DNA from: UBA1731 sp964440985
GTDB lineage: Bacteria > Verrucomicrobiota > Kiritimatiellia > RFP12 > UBA1067
Assembly: GCA_964440985.1 (NCBI GenBank)
Contig: CAYTWE010000002.1
Span: 1-64,000, forward strand
Direction of reading: 5' to 3'
DNA length: 64,000 nucleotides
In this document: positions 8,703-18,009 of the stretch, piece by piece
How the letters are laid out: each line of letters begins with the position of its first letter
Numbering within the stretch: the stretch's first letter is position 1
Translations under genes and position numbers: made by a program
Notes under the pieces: generated by a model
Seen by the model: only the letters and a program-made list of their open reading frames with translations
Told to the model about the DNA's origin: nothing
Databases searched by the model: none

Positions 8703-11700
8703 TTCGCTCCCTTCTCCGCCGCATTTGCCGCAGCGCACCGGCGTGTCGGCCCAAGGCGCAGAGCCTCAAGGACGTCCATGGCGAGAGCGTCGTAGTTGAA
8801 CACGGCAAAGCCGTCAAGACCAAGCTCCCTTGTCTTCATGATCTGCTCCGCGGTGCGGAGCACACGGGTCTCCCTGTTCGCGCCATCCGACGAAAGCCCG
8901 ATGCCGGGATACAGCCTTACGCCGCCGACCACGCACTTCTGCCTCTCAACCGCCGCCTCGAACGAGCCAAGCGAAGCAAAATAGTCCATCGGACATATGA
9001 AGTCAAGAAGTCCCTCTTTGCACCACACCGTCCACTCCTGCGCAACACCATCGACTGAAAGATCCAGATTGGGCATCACCGCCGCAGAAAGCTCCACTCC
9101 CGGCGCTTCGGCGCGAACGCGCCTGGACACCTCACGCACGAACGACGTAATCGTCTCGCGGCGGAAGCGCCGCCATTCCGCGCCAAGCGATGCATCCTCA
9201 CGTACGGCCTTCGGCCAATCCGCAACCGTACGCCCGATCCGCTTCTCGAAAAGACTGCGGCAACGTTCGCAGAAGCAGCGGTTCGCATCCGGATAGCGGA
9301 TGTAATCGAGATGAACACCGTCAACACCGCCCTTCGCCGCCTTTACGCACAGCTCCGCCTCCAGTTTGCGGTTGCGGACATCGTTGGGACACATCCATCT
9401 CTCCTTCGATCCGTCAAATGCGACGGCGCAGCGGCCTTCGGATTCAATCTTCGCAAGTTCCGCCTCCGGTCCACCCCACCACATATGCCAGCACACCTTC
9501 CAGACATGAAGCTTCACGCCGTATTTCCTGCAGGCCGATGCAATCTCTTCAACTCTGTCAAGGCGCGTCCAGCCGCCCCACGCGAGATTGACGAGAAGCG
9601 CATTGAACCCGCAGTCGCGCAGATGCTTCACCGCCTGATCCCAGTTCATTCCTGGCATCCCGTTCGGGCTGTGGCACCAGAATGCGCGGAACTCGCTTTC
9701 ACGTCCGGGCGGAAGCGTCGCAACCCATGCCTTCGTGCGGTCGGCCTCGCGCACTGATTGCCTTTTCCGCTGAGCCGCCGTCCCGGACTCTGCACCCGTG
9801 TACGGTCTCAGATTGTCTATCTCGAAGAACGTATCCTTCCGTCCAAGACGCCAGCCGCATATGCGAACCGCATCCACTGCGCCGAAACCGGCAAACGCCA
9901 CTTCCTTGATTCCGCCATCCTTTCCGATAATGACGGTTGCGCTTTCCGCGCCTCCCTTCGGCTCAAACATCTGCGCATACCATCCGTCCCCTGCATGGTA
10001 GTAGAACGTGAACCCGGAGAACTGGCTTACGTCCCCAACGCGGATATCGAAGCGAACTCCGGCAAAGGCCGTCATGTCATGTCTGAACGGCAGATCGACG
10101 GATGCGCGGTACGGCGGGTTCGCCGCCGAGAATCCGGCGGCAACACGAACGGACGGCCTTTCTTCAATCGCAGCGGCGACTTCGTCTCGCCACCGGGCAA
10201 GGGCATCGCCACGGCAATCGTAGTTCTCAATGTCCTTCACCACCGAATCGGGGATTGCGGCGGGATGGCCGAACTTTCTCCGATAGAGCTGAGCGTAGGC
10301 GTAATCCTCAAGCCCGTCGCGGAAGTTCTCAAGGCGGACCGTCGGCAGCGGAGCCCCGTCGGCGGCGACTCGCGTCCAGCTCCCGTCACCGTTGTACGAT
10401 TCCCAGCTCTGCGCCGTCCAGTCCGTGAACTGACTGCCGCCGATGGTGCGGCGGGAATTCCATATCGACGTCTGGTAGAAGAGATAGCCGTCCACATTCA
10501 ACTTTGCGGACATCGCGCCCACAAGAAGCCGCCCTTCAATCGGAAGCGACTCGATGAACATGTTGGCGGATTTTCCGTGAGGCCAGCAGCATGTGTACCA
10601 CCAAACGCTACGCCCCTCCTCCCGCGCCCTTCCGGCCTGCTCCGCATCGAACTTGTCGGTCAGAGGCACAAATATGTCCATGTCCGCAAGCACGGTTCCG
10701 CATCCGTATGCGCGCTTGCCGTCCGGACGGTAGTCCTTTGCCGTCGTCATGAGCGGCACCCCTGGACACTCCTTTTTCAGGACGGAGATCGCCCTGCGTA
10801 TCTCATGCACGTAGTTCGTATCGAGTTCGTCGCATCCATAGATGTATGCGTGGTCGAGAAGCCCCTCGCGAAGCGCACGGTCGTATGCGCGCCGAACTGG
10901 ATTCAGATACCGCTTCCGCCAGACCTTCTCCCCGTCCGGCCCCTTGTCCATCCGTCCAAAGTAGCCAAGATTAAAGCGGCCAAGGCGTCCCTCCGCCTTG
11001 AGGCGCAACAGTGCGTTCCAACGCTCTTCCTCGTCCGCCAGCACCGGGCTGTCGGGAAGGTTGTTCCAGTACAGGCTATCCGGAGTGATGCCGTAGTCCG
11101 CAAGGAACTCGTACCAGATGCGCTCCTTCGTCCGCCAGATGTTCACCGGCGAATCCGGAGCGGCGAGGACGTCCTTCCTCTCCGCGCTCCCTCTCGCAAG
11201 GGAGACTTCCGGAGAGAACGTGATCGCAAGCGGGAGCATCGTCGCCTTCGGCAGGGTGAAGTTCCTCACCTTGACCGACATCGGCAGACGTTTCATCACG
11301 CCCTCAGACGAGAACACGGTCAGTGTTCCGGCAAATATCCCTGACGGCTGATCCTCTCCGGCACGTACGCGTATCCAGAAGCTTTGCCTGTCGCCCTTCC
11401 TTATGGATACACCATTCTTGGGCGTCGGAATGATCGTATCGGGATACCAGGCAGGACCGCCAACCGCGCCGTGCGTATAATGCACCTTGTTCGTGGTGAG
11501 AGTATAGGCAACCGTATCGCAGTCGACAGGCATCGGCAGCCCATCCACCGCAACCCGAACTCCGGACACGTCACCCTCTGCGGCGACAACGACCTGTACG
11601 CTCTCCTTTTCGTTTCGTGCGAGCGACAGCTCTATGCGGTCGGCAGGACGCAGCGGGGCGGGCAGCGCCCCACGCGGCATCACTCGCTCGGTGGGCAGCG

Positions 11701-11737
11701 CCTGGAATACGGCGGCAAGAAGCAGTGCAAACGGCAT
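8699..11737 (-). CDS. Exported two-module glycosidase-like protein (DUF4091/GH123-like plus GHL10)
   Basis: This 1012-residue protein has a very short signal peptide (MPFALLLAAVFQALP). Residues of about 20-540 match the DUF4091/GH123-like arrangement: an N-terminal beta-sandwich (ARNEKESVQVVV) and a TIM-barrel-like part with YIYGCDELDTNY. A sandwich of about 545-660 follows. Residues of about 685-1000 are a GHL10 (DUF187) glycosyl-hydrolase-like barrel: FRAFWCHSPN, GFNALLVNLAWGG, DGVHLDYIRYP, FICPMDYF. The start lies 12 bases after the LamG gene, with AGGTAAGG upstream. Both modules are usually separate proteins. The natural substrate is unknown. Confidence 0.8.
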   Translation of the reverse strand: MPFALLLAAVFQALPTERVMPRGALPAPLRPADRIELSLARNEKESVQVVVAAEGDVSGVRVAVDGLPMPVDCDTVAYTLTTNKVHYTHGAVGGPAWYPDTIIPTPKNGVSIRKGDRQSFWIRVRAGEDQPSGIFAGTLTVFSSEGVMKRLPMSVKVRNFTLPKATMLPLAITFSPEVSLARGSAERKDVLAAPDSPVNIWRTKERIWYEFLADYGITPDSLYWNNLPDSPVLADEEERWNALLRLKAEGRLGRFNLGYFGRMDKGPDGEKVWRKRYLNPVRRAYDRALREGLLDHAYIYGCDELDTNYVHEIRRAISVLKKECPGVPLMTTAKDYRPDGKRAYGCGTVLADMDIFVPLTDKFDAEQAGRAREEGRSVWWYTCCWPHGKSANMFIESLPIEGRLLVGAMSAKLNVDGYLFYQTSIWNSRRTIGGSQFTDWTAQSWESYNGDGSWTRVAADGAPLPTVRLENFRDGLEDYAYAQLYRRKFGHPAAIPDSVVKDIENYDCRGDALARWRDEVAAAIEERPSVRVAAGFSAANPPYRASVDLPFRHDMTAFAGVRFDIRVGDVSQFSGFTFYYHAGDGWYAQMFEPKGGAESATVIIGKDGGIKEVAFAGFGAVDAVRICGWRLGRKDTFFEIDNLRPYTGAESGTAAQRKRQSVREADRTKAWVATLPPGRESEFRAFWCHSPNGMPGMNWDQAVKHLRDCGFNALLVNLAWGGWTRLDRVEEIASACRKYGVKLHVWKVCWHMWWGGPEAELAKIESEGRCAVAFDGSKERWMCPNDVRNRKLEAELCVKAAKGGVDGVHLDYIRYPDANRCFCERCRSLFEKRIGRTVADWPKAVREDASLGAEWRRFRRETITSFVREVSRRVRAEAPGVELSAAVMPNLDLSVDGVAQEWTVWCKEGLLDFICPMDYFASLGSFEAAVERQKCVVGGVRLYPGIGLSSDGANRETRVLRTAEQIMKTRELGLDGFAVFNYDALAMDVLEALRLGPTRRCAAANAAEKGAK

Positions 11738-11749
11738 GATTCGTAAACC

Positions 11750-13528
11750 TTACCTGATTACGATCACAGTGGCGACCTTGGAGAATCTCTGGAAGCTTTC
11801 GGGAGTGCGGACAACAGACGAAAACCTTATTTCGTCCATCCATCCCTCGAATCCGCTGGAGTACTCCATGCGCGAGAAGTAGTATGGATAAGGCCCGTCA
11901 AACAGGTCGCGATCGATCGTCTTCTCCAGGATACAGACATAGTCAACATAAAGCCGGAACGTGCGGGACGGCTTGTCGTACGAAAGCGCGACATGATGCC
12001 ACTTGTGGTCATCAAGATAGGCCGAATCAGTTATGGCAAACTTGTAGTGGTCTCCGGACGTCGCCTCATTACCGTACACATAATTCGGATTGTCGTCAAC
12101 CTCCGTCCAGGAAATGCGAAGGTGTCCATTCCCCGTCCGCGTAAGCATCCACGCATACTGCGGCCACACCTTTGGATCGCTGTGCGGAGATGCATTGCCG
12201 TTCTTGCCGAACAGAAGCGAGCCTACGGCTTTTTCCCACGTCTGATCGTACTCGACCTTTACGAACGCCTCCATCGTCCAGCTTGGCGGATTCAAGCGCA
12301 CACCGGTTTCATCCCAGACACGCATTTCATCTCCAGCGTATACGCGCCATTGCGCACCTTCAGGCAAGGACGACCACCCCTTGAAATGGCAGCAGGCAAG
12401 ATTCTCCCACATTGCCTCGCCATTCCAAAGGACCTTGCGTCCGATGCGTCCCTGCGCCTCATATGTCGGATCGATTTCCCCTCGATGAAGGTTGTACCCG
12501 CTATCCGTAGTGCGAACCGGATCGGAAACCACGGTTGCGTTTGCAATCTTTGCGCCGTTCGTGCCCTCGTTGAACGGAATCGCGAACAGCACATCGGAAA
12601 TCGGCGTCTCGAAATCCAAAACGTCAAGGGCTGCATCGGAAACGCGGAGAGCCGATATCGATCCGTTGACAGATTCCGTATCGGTCTTGTCTGTTCCATC
12701 CGCAGTCTTATATCCTGATCCGATCCTGAACTTAAGACCAGTTCCGCCATCGGTGTTTGCGTACGGGACGGGCGAATTCCATGCCTTCGTGTAGTCCACA
12801 TACAACGAAAGGGCACCCACCTTTGCTGTCTTGTTCGTCTCCGAATACACAATGGCGAAATGATGCCAGCGTCCGTCATTGCCAATTACCTCGTAGTCAC
12901 CTCTTGTTTTGTTTTCCGTCGATTTATCGCGATTGTAAGGCTCAAGGACAATGCCTTTTGCCTTGCCGACGTTTGTCCCGCTCGTAAACACCTCAATCGG
13001 GGAGATAAGCTTGAATCCTCCACGGTTTTCCTCTGCCTCAAGATACAGCATCGTCTTGGATCTCTGATCGTAATGTTCATCTCCCTCCTGCCAATAGACA
13101 TAGCTCTCATCCATCTTTATGAAGCCCTCTATCGTGAAGTCGCCCTTACCGACAATGTCGTCCGCAACGCCGGAGATGTCGATGTAGCCGCCCTGGTGCG
13201 TGGAGCGCTCCGCATACCTGAAATCTATCGAACCGGGATGCTCCGAGAGTATGGTCAAGTCTCTCGATGAAACCGCAAGACGTCCAGGGCCGTCAGATGA
13301 GTACATCGGATATTTGCCGTCGTCTTGACCGGCAACTCCAGCCTCGCCGTAATATGTGTTCTTGCCCGATGTGCTTTGGATTGTCGTGACGTAATTGCCC
13401 GGCGATCCGTCCTTGAACTCCCAGAACGCGAGCGTATCGGCATTAAGCGCGGTCGCGCAGATCATTACTGCGAATGCAGTGAGAATCCTCCATGAGGATT
13501 GATTTTTTTTTTCTTTTACGGTTTTCAT
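11750..13528 (-). CDS. Exported double-LamG protein with IVIR tail and A10 tract in early codons
   Basis: The ATG at 13528 (not the GTG two codons earlier) has GGAG eight bases upstream. The product has a signal peptide (KKNQSSWRILTAFAVMICATALNA) and two concanavalin-like LamG domains, at about 30-320 and 330-590. Both contain the KWHHVALSYD / RWHHFAIVYS strand and trailing SGFEGWMDEIRFSSVVRTPESF. It ends in TVIVIR. Ten A in a row (13503-13512) fall in codons 6-9, where a one-base slip would abolish translation. It is the first gene of the operon running through the glycosidase and both FAD proteins. A surface glycan-binding role is inference. Confidence 0.85.
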   Translation of the reverse strand: MKTVKEKKNQSSWRILTAFAVMICATALNADTLAFWEFKDGSPGNYVTTIQSTSGKNTYYGEAGVAGQDDGKYPMYSSDGPGRLAVSSRDLTILSEHPGSIDFRYAERSTHQGGYIDISGVADDIVGKGDFTIEGFIKMDESYVYWQEGDEHYDQRSKTMLYLEAEENRGGFKLISPIEVFTSGTNVGKAKGIVLEPYNRDKSTENKTRGDYEVIGNDGRWHHFAIVYSETNKTAKVGALSLYVDYTKAWNSPVPYANTDGGTGLKFRIGSGYKTADGTDKTDTESVNGSISALRVSDAALDVLDFETPISDVLFAIPFNEGTNGAKIANATVVSDPVRTTDSGYNLHRGEIDPTYEAQGRIGRKVLWNGEAMWENLACCHFKGWSSLPEGAQWRVYAGDEMRVWDETGVRLNPPSWTMEAFVKVEYDQTWEKAVGSLLFGKNGNASPHSDPKVWPQYAWMLTRTGNGHLRISWTEVDDNPNYVYGNEATSGDHYKFAITDSAYLDDHKWHHVALSYDKPSRTFRLYVDYVCILEKTIDRDLFDGPYPYYFSRMEYSSGFEGWMDEIRFSSVVRTPESFQRFSKVATVIVIR

Positions 13529-13577
13529 ATACACAACTCCAGGATATCAGAACAGTTCAACTTCAAAAGCGTAACGT

Positions 13578-13604
13578 ATCATACCACAAAATGATTTTTT
13601 TTTT
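13578..13604 (-). promoter_or_regulatory. Extended -10 promoter with upstream A10 tract
   Basis: On the minus strand, TGG-TATGAT (13586-13578) is an extended -10 box. Ten A (13604-13595) lie 11 bases upstream in place of a recognisable -35. It drives the LamG operon. Confidence 0.65.
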
Positions 13605-13632
13605 CTATGGTACGATATGATGCCTTGTTCGG

Positions 13633-13657
13633 CGGACGGCTGCAATGCCGCCGTCCG
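13633..13657 (-). terminator. Hairpin directly after tsaD
   Basis: Arms 13633-13640 and 13650-13657 form a perfect 8-bp GC-rich stem with a 9-base loop, touching the tsaD stop codon. There is no T run after it. Confidence 0.5.
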
Positions 13658-14725
13658 TCAATCGCCTGCCTCAAGTGATGGCGCGACATCGGCGGCAAGC
13701 GCGGCGGCATCCGTAAGGTTGCGTCGCCAGTATGCAAGCCCCGCAATCATCGCCGCGTTGTCCCCGCAGTATTTCGGCTTAGCGAGAAGCAGCCGCACCC
13801 CGGCCTCGTCCGCAACACGCTGCAGAGCGTCGCGGAGTGCGCCGTTGAGGGAGACGCCGCCGCCTACTATCAATGCGCGATAGCGTCTGCGCCGCAGGGC
13901 GCACGACGTACGGTCTGCGATGGACGCCACTATCGCCCTCTGGTAGCTGGCGCATATCCTCGGAATCTCCTGCATCGGCACACCGCCATCGGCGTTGGCG
14001 TTCTTCACATATGTGAGAAGCGACGTCTTCAGTCCGGAGAACGACGTGCAGAGGTCGGCGTCAAGCCCGGCGAGCGCGGCCGTGCCAGGACGCGGACGCA
14101 CCTTCGGGAACGGGATGAAGTCGCCGCCGTCGTATTTCTTCGCCTCGCGGTCAATGACAGGGCCGCCGGGATAGCCAAGGCCAAGAAGCTTCGCCGCCTT
14201 GTCGAACGCCTCGCCTGCGGCATCGTCAAGCGTCTGTCCTATTATCCTGTACGTACCGTATTCCGGCATATCGACGAGACAGGTGTGTCCGCCGGACACC
14301 GCCAGCCCAAGCGCCGGCATGAAATCCTCCGGCTTCATCTCCGTTTCAAGGAACGGCGTATGGAGATGCGCCTCGATGTGGTTGACGCACAGCAGCGGAA
14401 CGCCCGTTGAAAGCGCAAGCCCCTTCGCCGCGTTCAGCCCTACGAGCAGCGCAGGCGCAAGACCGGGGCCGTACGTGACGGCGACAGCATCCACATCACA
14501 AAGCCCCTTTATCGAACCGGATGCGACAGCCTCGTCGACAGCGGCGGATATGACCCCCGAAATCTTCTCCACGTGCGCCCGCGACGCAATCTCCGGCACA
14601 ACGCCGCCCCACGGCTGGTGCAGCTTTATCTGCGTGTACACGACGTTGGAAAGCACCTGCGTGCCGTCTCTTACGATCGCGCAAGCCGTCTCGTCGCATG
14701 AACTCTCTATGCCAAGCACATTCAT
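13658..14725 (-). CDS. tsaD: tRNA N6-adenosine threonylcarbamoyltransferase TsaD
   Basis: The 355-residue cytoplasmic enzyme transfers the threonylcarbamoyl group to A37 of ANN-decoding tRNAs. The N-terminus (VLGIESSCDETACA) is the ASKHA phosphate-1 motif; the metal site HIEAH is at 116-120; GVVPEIASRAHVE, AVSGGHTCLV and the DDAAGEAFDKAAKLLGLGYPGGP stretch are all present. Length is normal. It follows the GH78-like gene by nine bases and ends a long minus-strand gene run, so a housekeeping gene is transcribed behind a glycosidase. Confidence 0.97.
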   Translation of the reverse strand: MNVLGIESSCDETACAIVRDGTQVLSNVVYTQIKLHQPWGGVVPEIASRAHVEKISGVISAAVDEAVASGSIKGLCDVDAVAVTYGPGLAPALLVGLNAAKGLALSTGVPLLCVNHIEAHLHTPFLETEMKPEDFMPALGLAVSGGHTCLVDMPEYGTYRIIGQTLDDAAGEAFDKAAKLLGLGYPGGPVIDREAKKYDGGDFIPFPKVRPRPGTAALAGLDADLCTSFSGLKTSLLTYVKNANADGGVPMQEIPRICASYQRAIVASIADRTSCALRRRRYRALIVGGGVSLNGALRDALQRVADEAGVRLLLAKPKYCGDNAAMIAGLAYWRRNLTDAAALAADVAPSLEAGD

Positions 14726-14734
14726 CTGTCACCG

Positions 14735-17149
14735 TCACTTTCGCGCACCGGCGGCGTGCACACGCCGCCATCCATCCGGAAGAGAAAGCTCCTCCACGAT
14801 TCTGCCGTCAACCTTTCTCCAGCCTGCACGGATGCGCCCGCCGCCGGAGACTGGAATCTCCATGGCGATTGAATCAAGGGGAAGACCCAATGGCGGGCGG
14901 AACTCCACTGTCCTGTTCACACGGTCTATCCTGCGAAGGCCAAGCACGTCCCGGCGATACGACACGGCGACATGGCTCGCAAATCCATGATTGCAGCTTG
15001 CCGTCGTACCGATGTTCTCCCAAAGCGTTCCGGTAAGCTCCGCCATGTACAGGAAGAAGCCCCGCGTCTCATCAAGTATCTGCGCGGAAAGGCCTTCGCG
15101 TGAAAGACATTCAAGGCGCAGATAGTTTCCGATGAAAGCGTTAGACGGCCATATCTCCGGATGCTTTTTCGTCTCCTTCCGCTTCGGACCGAAATCTTCG
15201 ACAAGCGTCTTCCACAGCGCCGGATGCGTCGCCGGCGTCGCCGTCCTGAAGAAGAACGCATAGTACTGGCACGTCTCGGTGCATTCCCCGGAAAGCTTGA
15301 GCGTACCGTCCGGCTGCCTCACCGCATTGTCGCAGAACCACTTTCCGTTCCATGACTGGCGGCGTATCGTCTCTCGCACACGCTCGGCCTCAACGGCCAG
15401 TTCAGGCATTCCGTAGAGACGATCCATTACGTCAAGGACTTCCGCCCATGTCATGTTGGACGGATAGTTCACGTCCTGCACAAGGTGGTTCGCCCGCGAC
15501 CACTCGACAAAGACCCACGAAGGCAGTTTTTCAAGCAGTCCGTCGGAATTGCGGAACCGCTTGAGGTATTCCACAAGCTTCACGAGCTTCGGACGGAACG
15601 CCGCCACAAGCGCAGGATCGCCGCCGCGCAGCTTAAACTCCTCCACCTGAATCACCAGCCACATCGCCCAGTTGGGGATGAACCTGCCATTGCGGAAATC
15701 GGCCGGATAGCACATGGCGAACATTCCGTCCGGAAGGTTCTCAAAACGATTCGGCAGGACGTAGTTCTCAAGAAACAGATGCTCTGAATCGAGATCGCCA
15801 GTGAAGAGCAGACTTGAGCGGCCTGTGAAGAAGCTGTCGCACAGCCAACCGGCGCGTTCGCGTCCCGGACAGTCCGTGAACACGTCCGCCGCATTCTGGG
15901 CATAGGTCTCCCGTGCCGCCTCAAATATCTTGACGAGTGCGGAGTCGGAAGATTCGATCTTCGCCCTCCACGCATCGGGGTTCTTGTACGTGCGCACGTA
16001 TGGTGCGGATATCTCGAACGAACCGCTTGCGGCAAGCGTCTCAAGGAATCTGAAGGTGTACGGCTCGAAAGCCTCGACCTCGTATTCACCCGGTTCCTTG
16101 AACTCCCATGCCACGACATTCGCGCAGCTGTAGCGCGTCGGGGAGATTTCGCCGTCCACAAGCACCTCATCAAAACGCACGGCAAGCACACCCGGCCTGA
16201 CGCAGCGCACCTTCAGCCCGGGAAAGCCGGTATCGTTCAGACCCGCATCGAAAATCACCGAATCAAGCTCCGTGAGCGTGAACGAGCGAAGTTTCGCGAA
16301 CTCCGCCGTCGCCTTCCGGCGATCCTTCGCGGAATACCTCTGCGCAAGATCCCACCAGTTACATTCAAGTTCAGATGCCTGGAACGCATCGTCCTCAAAA
16401 CCTTTTTCAAAGTCTTCGACAAATCGTGTCTTTTTCGTCTTCATCGACGCATCGAAGGACATCTTTGCGGATGACACGGGACGCAGCGGTCCGTTGACCC
16501 TGAAATCCGCGTACGGCGCCCTGCGCGGCAGAAGCGAGACCGCAGGACGCACCTCAAGCGGCACGGGCGAAAAGTTGCCCAAGCCGTTTTTCCAGCCGTC
16601 GCACCCCGTCTTCAGACGGTAGAATTCGCTAAATGTGCGCTGATAGCTGTAGCGCACCACCTTCTGCACACGCGGCAGACGCTGCGCCTCAAATCCGCAG
16701 CCAATCCCTGTCGCTGCGACGATGCGTCCATCTACGGCGACTTCGGCCTGCAGAAAAGACGGATGCTTCATGTGACAGAAGCTCCTGCAGTTGTAGCCCG
16801 CCACCTCTATCGCAAGCGTGTTGCGTCCCACGGCGACCGGAAGAGCAATCTCATCAACACGGAAATGTCCGTACGCCGCACGGGCCGGGCCCCAACCGAC
16901 GTGCCTGCCGTTCAGCGTTATGCGGTACGCGCTGCAGCCGGTGATGCGGAGCGTTGCGTGTGACTTGTCCGTGACGTCAAACGCTGCACGGAAGCCAAAA
17001 AAGGCGTTCTTCTCCGTTGCGCACCCTGCTGGCCATACCGGAACGGCCTTCGCAAACATTGGGCTGGCGTCTTCAGCGCCCGTCGCCACAGACATCATGC
17101 CGACGACGATGGCAAACGCCGCCGCACACTTCACCGCATGAATTCGCAT
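14735..17149 (-). CDS. Exported alpha-L-rhamnosidase-like glycoside hydrolase (GH78-type)
   Basis: ATG at 17149 is preceded by AGGAG with seven-base spacing; an upstream in-frame GTG would overlap the previous gene and lacks this site. The signal peptide is MRIHAVKCAAAFAIVVGMMSV. N-terminal beta-sandwich modules (TGCSAYRITLNGRHVGWGPA) precede an (alpha/alpha)6 barrel with the hallmark DCPGRERAGW (436-445 counted from the upstream GTG), which contributes acidic residues in GH78, and TWAEVLDVMDRLYG. The expected role is removal of terminal rhamnose or a related deoxysugar from plant or bacterial glycans in the periplasm or outside. Specificity cannot be read from sequence. Confidence 0.85.
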   Translation of the reverse strand: MRIHAVKCAAAFAIVVGMMSVATGAEDASPMFAKAVPVWPAGCATEKNAFFGFRAAFDVTDKSHATLRITGCSAYRITLNGRHVGWGPARAAYGHFRVDEIALPVAVGRNTLAIEVAGYNCRSFCHMKHPSFLQAEVAVDGRIVAATGIGCGFEAQRLPRVQKVVRYSYQRTFSEFYRLKTGCDGWKNGLGNFSPVPLEVRPAVSLLPRRAPYADFRVNGPLRPVSSAKMSFDASMKTKKTRFVEDFEKGFEDDAFQASELECNWWDLAQRYSAKDRRKATAEFAKLRSFTLTELDSVIFDAGLNDTGFPGLKVRCVRPGVLAVRFDEVLVDGEISPTRYSCANVVAWEFKEPGEYEVEAFEPYTFRFLETLAASGSFEISAPYVRTYKNPDAWRAKIESSDSALVKIFEAARETYAQNAADVFTDCPGRERAGWLCDSFFTGRSSLLFTGDLDSEHLFLENYVLPNRFENLPDGMFAMCYPADFRNGRFIPNWAMWLVIQVEEFKLRGGDPALVAAFRPKLVKLVEYLKRFRNSDGLLEKLPSWVFVEWSRANHLVQDVNYPSNMTWAEVLDVMDRLYGMPELAVEAERVRETIRRQSWNGKWFCDNAVRQPDGTLKLSGECTETCQYYAFFFRTATPATHPALWKTLVEDFGPKRKETKKHPEIWPSNAFIGNYLRLECLSREGLSAQILDETRGFFLYMAELTGTLWENIGTTASCNHGFASHVAVSYRRDVLGLRRIDRVNRTVEFRPPLGLPLDSIAMEIPVSGGGRIRAGWRKVDGRIVEELSLPDGWRRVHAAGARK

Positions 17150-17160
17150 CTTCACACTCC

Positions 17161-18009
17161 TCACCAGAACTTCCACCACACCTTCTTGACAGGAGTGACG
17201 CCACCGGACTCCATGTACAGATCCCTCATGCGCTGTGCGCCGGCGACATCCGGATCCACCATCGGCTCCTGTTTGCGGAACACGAGTTCGTCCGGGAGGC
17301 TCCAGAATACGCTGCGGAAGAAGCTATCCTGCGAAGCACGGTGAAGAACGACAACTTCGCCATTCTTCATCACGGATATCTTCGGGTCGGAAATGCGCAG
17401 AAGCACACCGAGATCCGTTGTGCGCCAGACCCTTCCGCCCTCATCGTGCGCCTTGAGGAAGAGGTGCTCGCGCTGGCCACGCGTCCAGTACACAAGCTCG
17501 AACACGCGCTTCAGCCCCGTCCTGTTGGAGAACATCTGCATGGCGCCGCCGACGCGCATCCCGGGCACTATGTCGAAGCTGACGAGCGAGGACTCGAACC
17601 TCGCGCCGCCGTGCACAAGCACAGCCCTGGCAAGATAGCGCATCGGTTCGTTCAGGGAGAAATGGTCGCCGATGAACATCTCAAGCTTCTGCCCCTCTGA
17701 CGAATGAAGGAGGAACGGGGCCACAAGCGGCCTCTCGCCAATGCGCGGACGAGACGCCATGTCGCTGGCGCGGAAAAGCTCAAGCCTAAATATGTCTGCG
17801 GATCCGGGCTTGCCCACATCTATCGAATCCGCGCTCGAATTGGCTATATCCACCACGGCGCGGATGCGCTCTCCGACTATGTACTCGCGCCTTTCCGGCA
17901 CAAGCTTCACCGCTATCTCGGTGGGCGCCGCCACCGCAAAGGCCTCCGCCGCCGACATGGCCAGCGCAAGCAAGGCTGCTTTCTTCATGACAGATCCATC
18001 CTTTCTCAC
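17161..18009 (-). CDS. Exported protein of unknown function
   Basis: The 282-residue product has a signal peptide (MKKAALLALAMSAAEAFAVAA after a short basic lead). The mature part begins with a beta-rich stretch (EIAVKLVPERREYIVGERIRAVVDIANSS read in pieces) like a bacterial Ig or intracellular-proteinase-inhibitor fold. Later parts are unassigned. GTG at 18009 overlaps the previous stop as GTGA and has GGAGG seven bases upstream; ATG at 17988 is the alternative start with a weaker site. It sits between an MBL hydrolase and the GH78-like gene. Confidence 0.65.
   Translation of the reverse strand: MRKDGSVMKKAALLALAMSAAEAFAVAAPTEIAVKLVPERREYIVGERIRAVVDIANSSADSIDVGKPGSADIFRLELFRASDMASRPRIGERPLVAPFLLHSSEGQKLEMFIGDHFSLNEPMRYLARAVLVHGGARFESSLVSFDIVPGMRVGGAMQMFSNRTGLKRVFELVYWTRGQREHLFLKAHDEGGRVWRTTDLGVLLRISDPKISVMKNGEVVVLHRASQDSFFRSVFWSLPDELVFRKQEPMVDPDVAGAQRMRDLYMESGGVTPVKKVWWKFW

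Noticed and set aside
9758..11344. 528-codon plus-strand open frame
   Set aside because: Antisense shadow of the two-module glycosidase; no motifs and no ribosome site.
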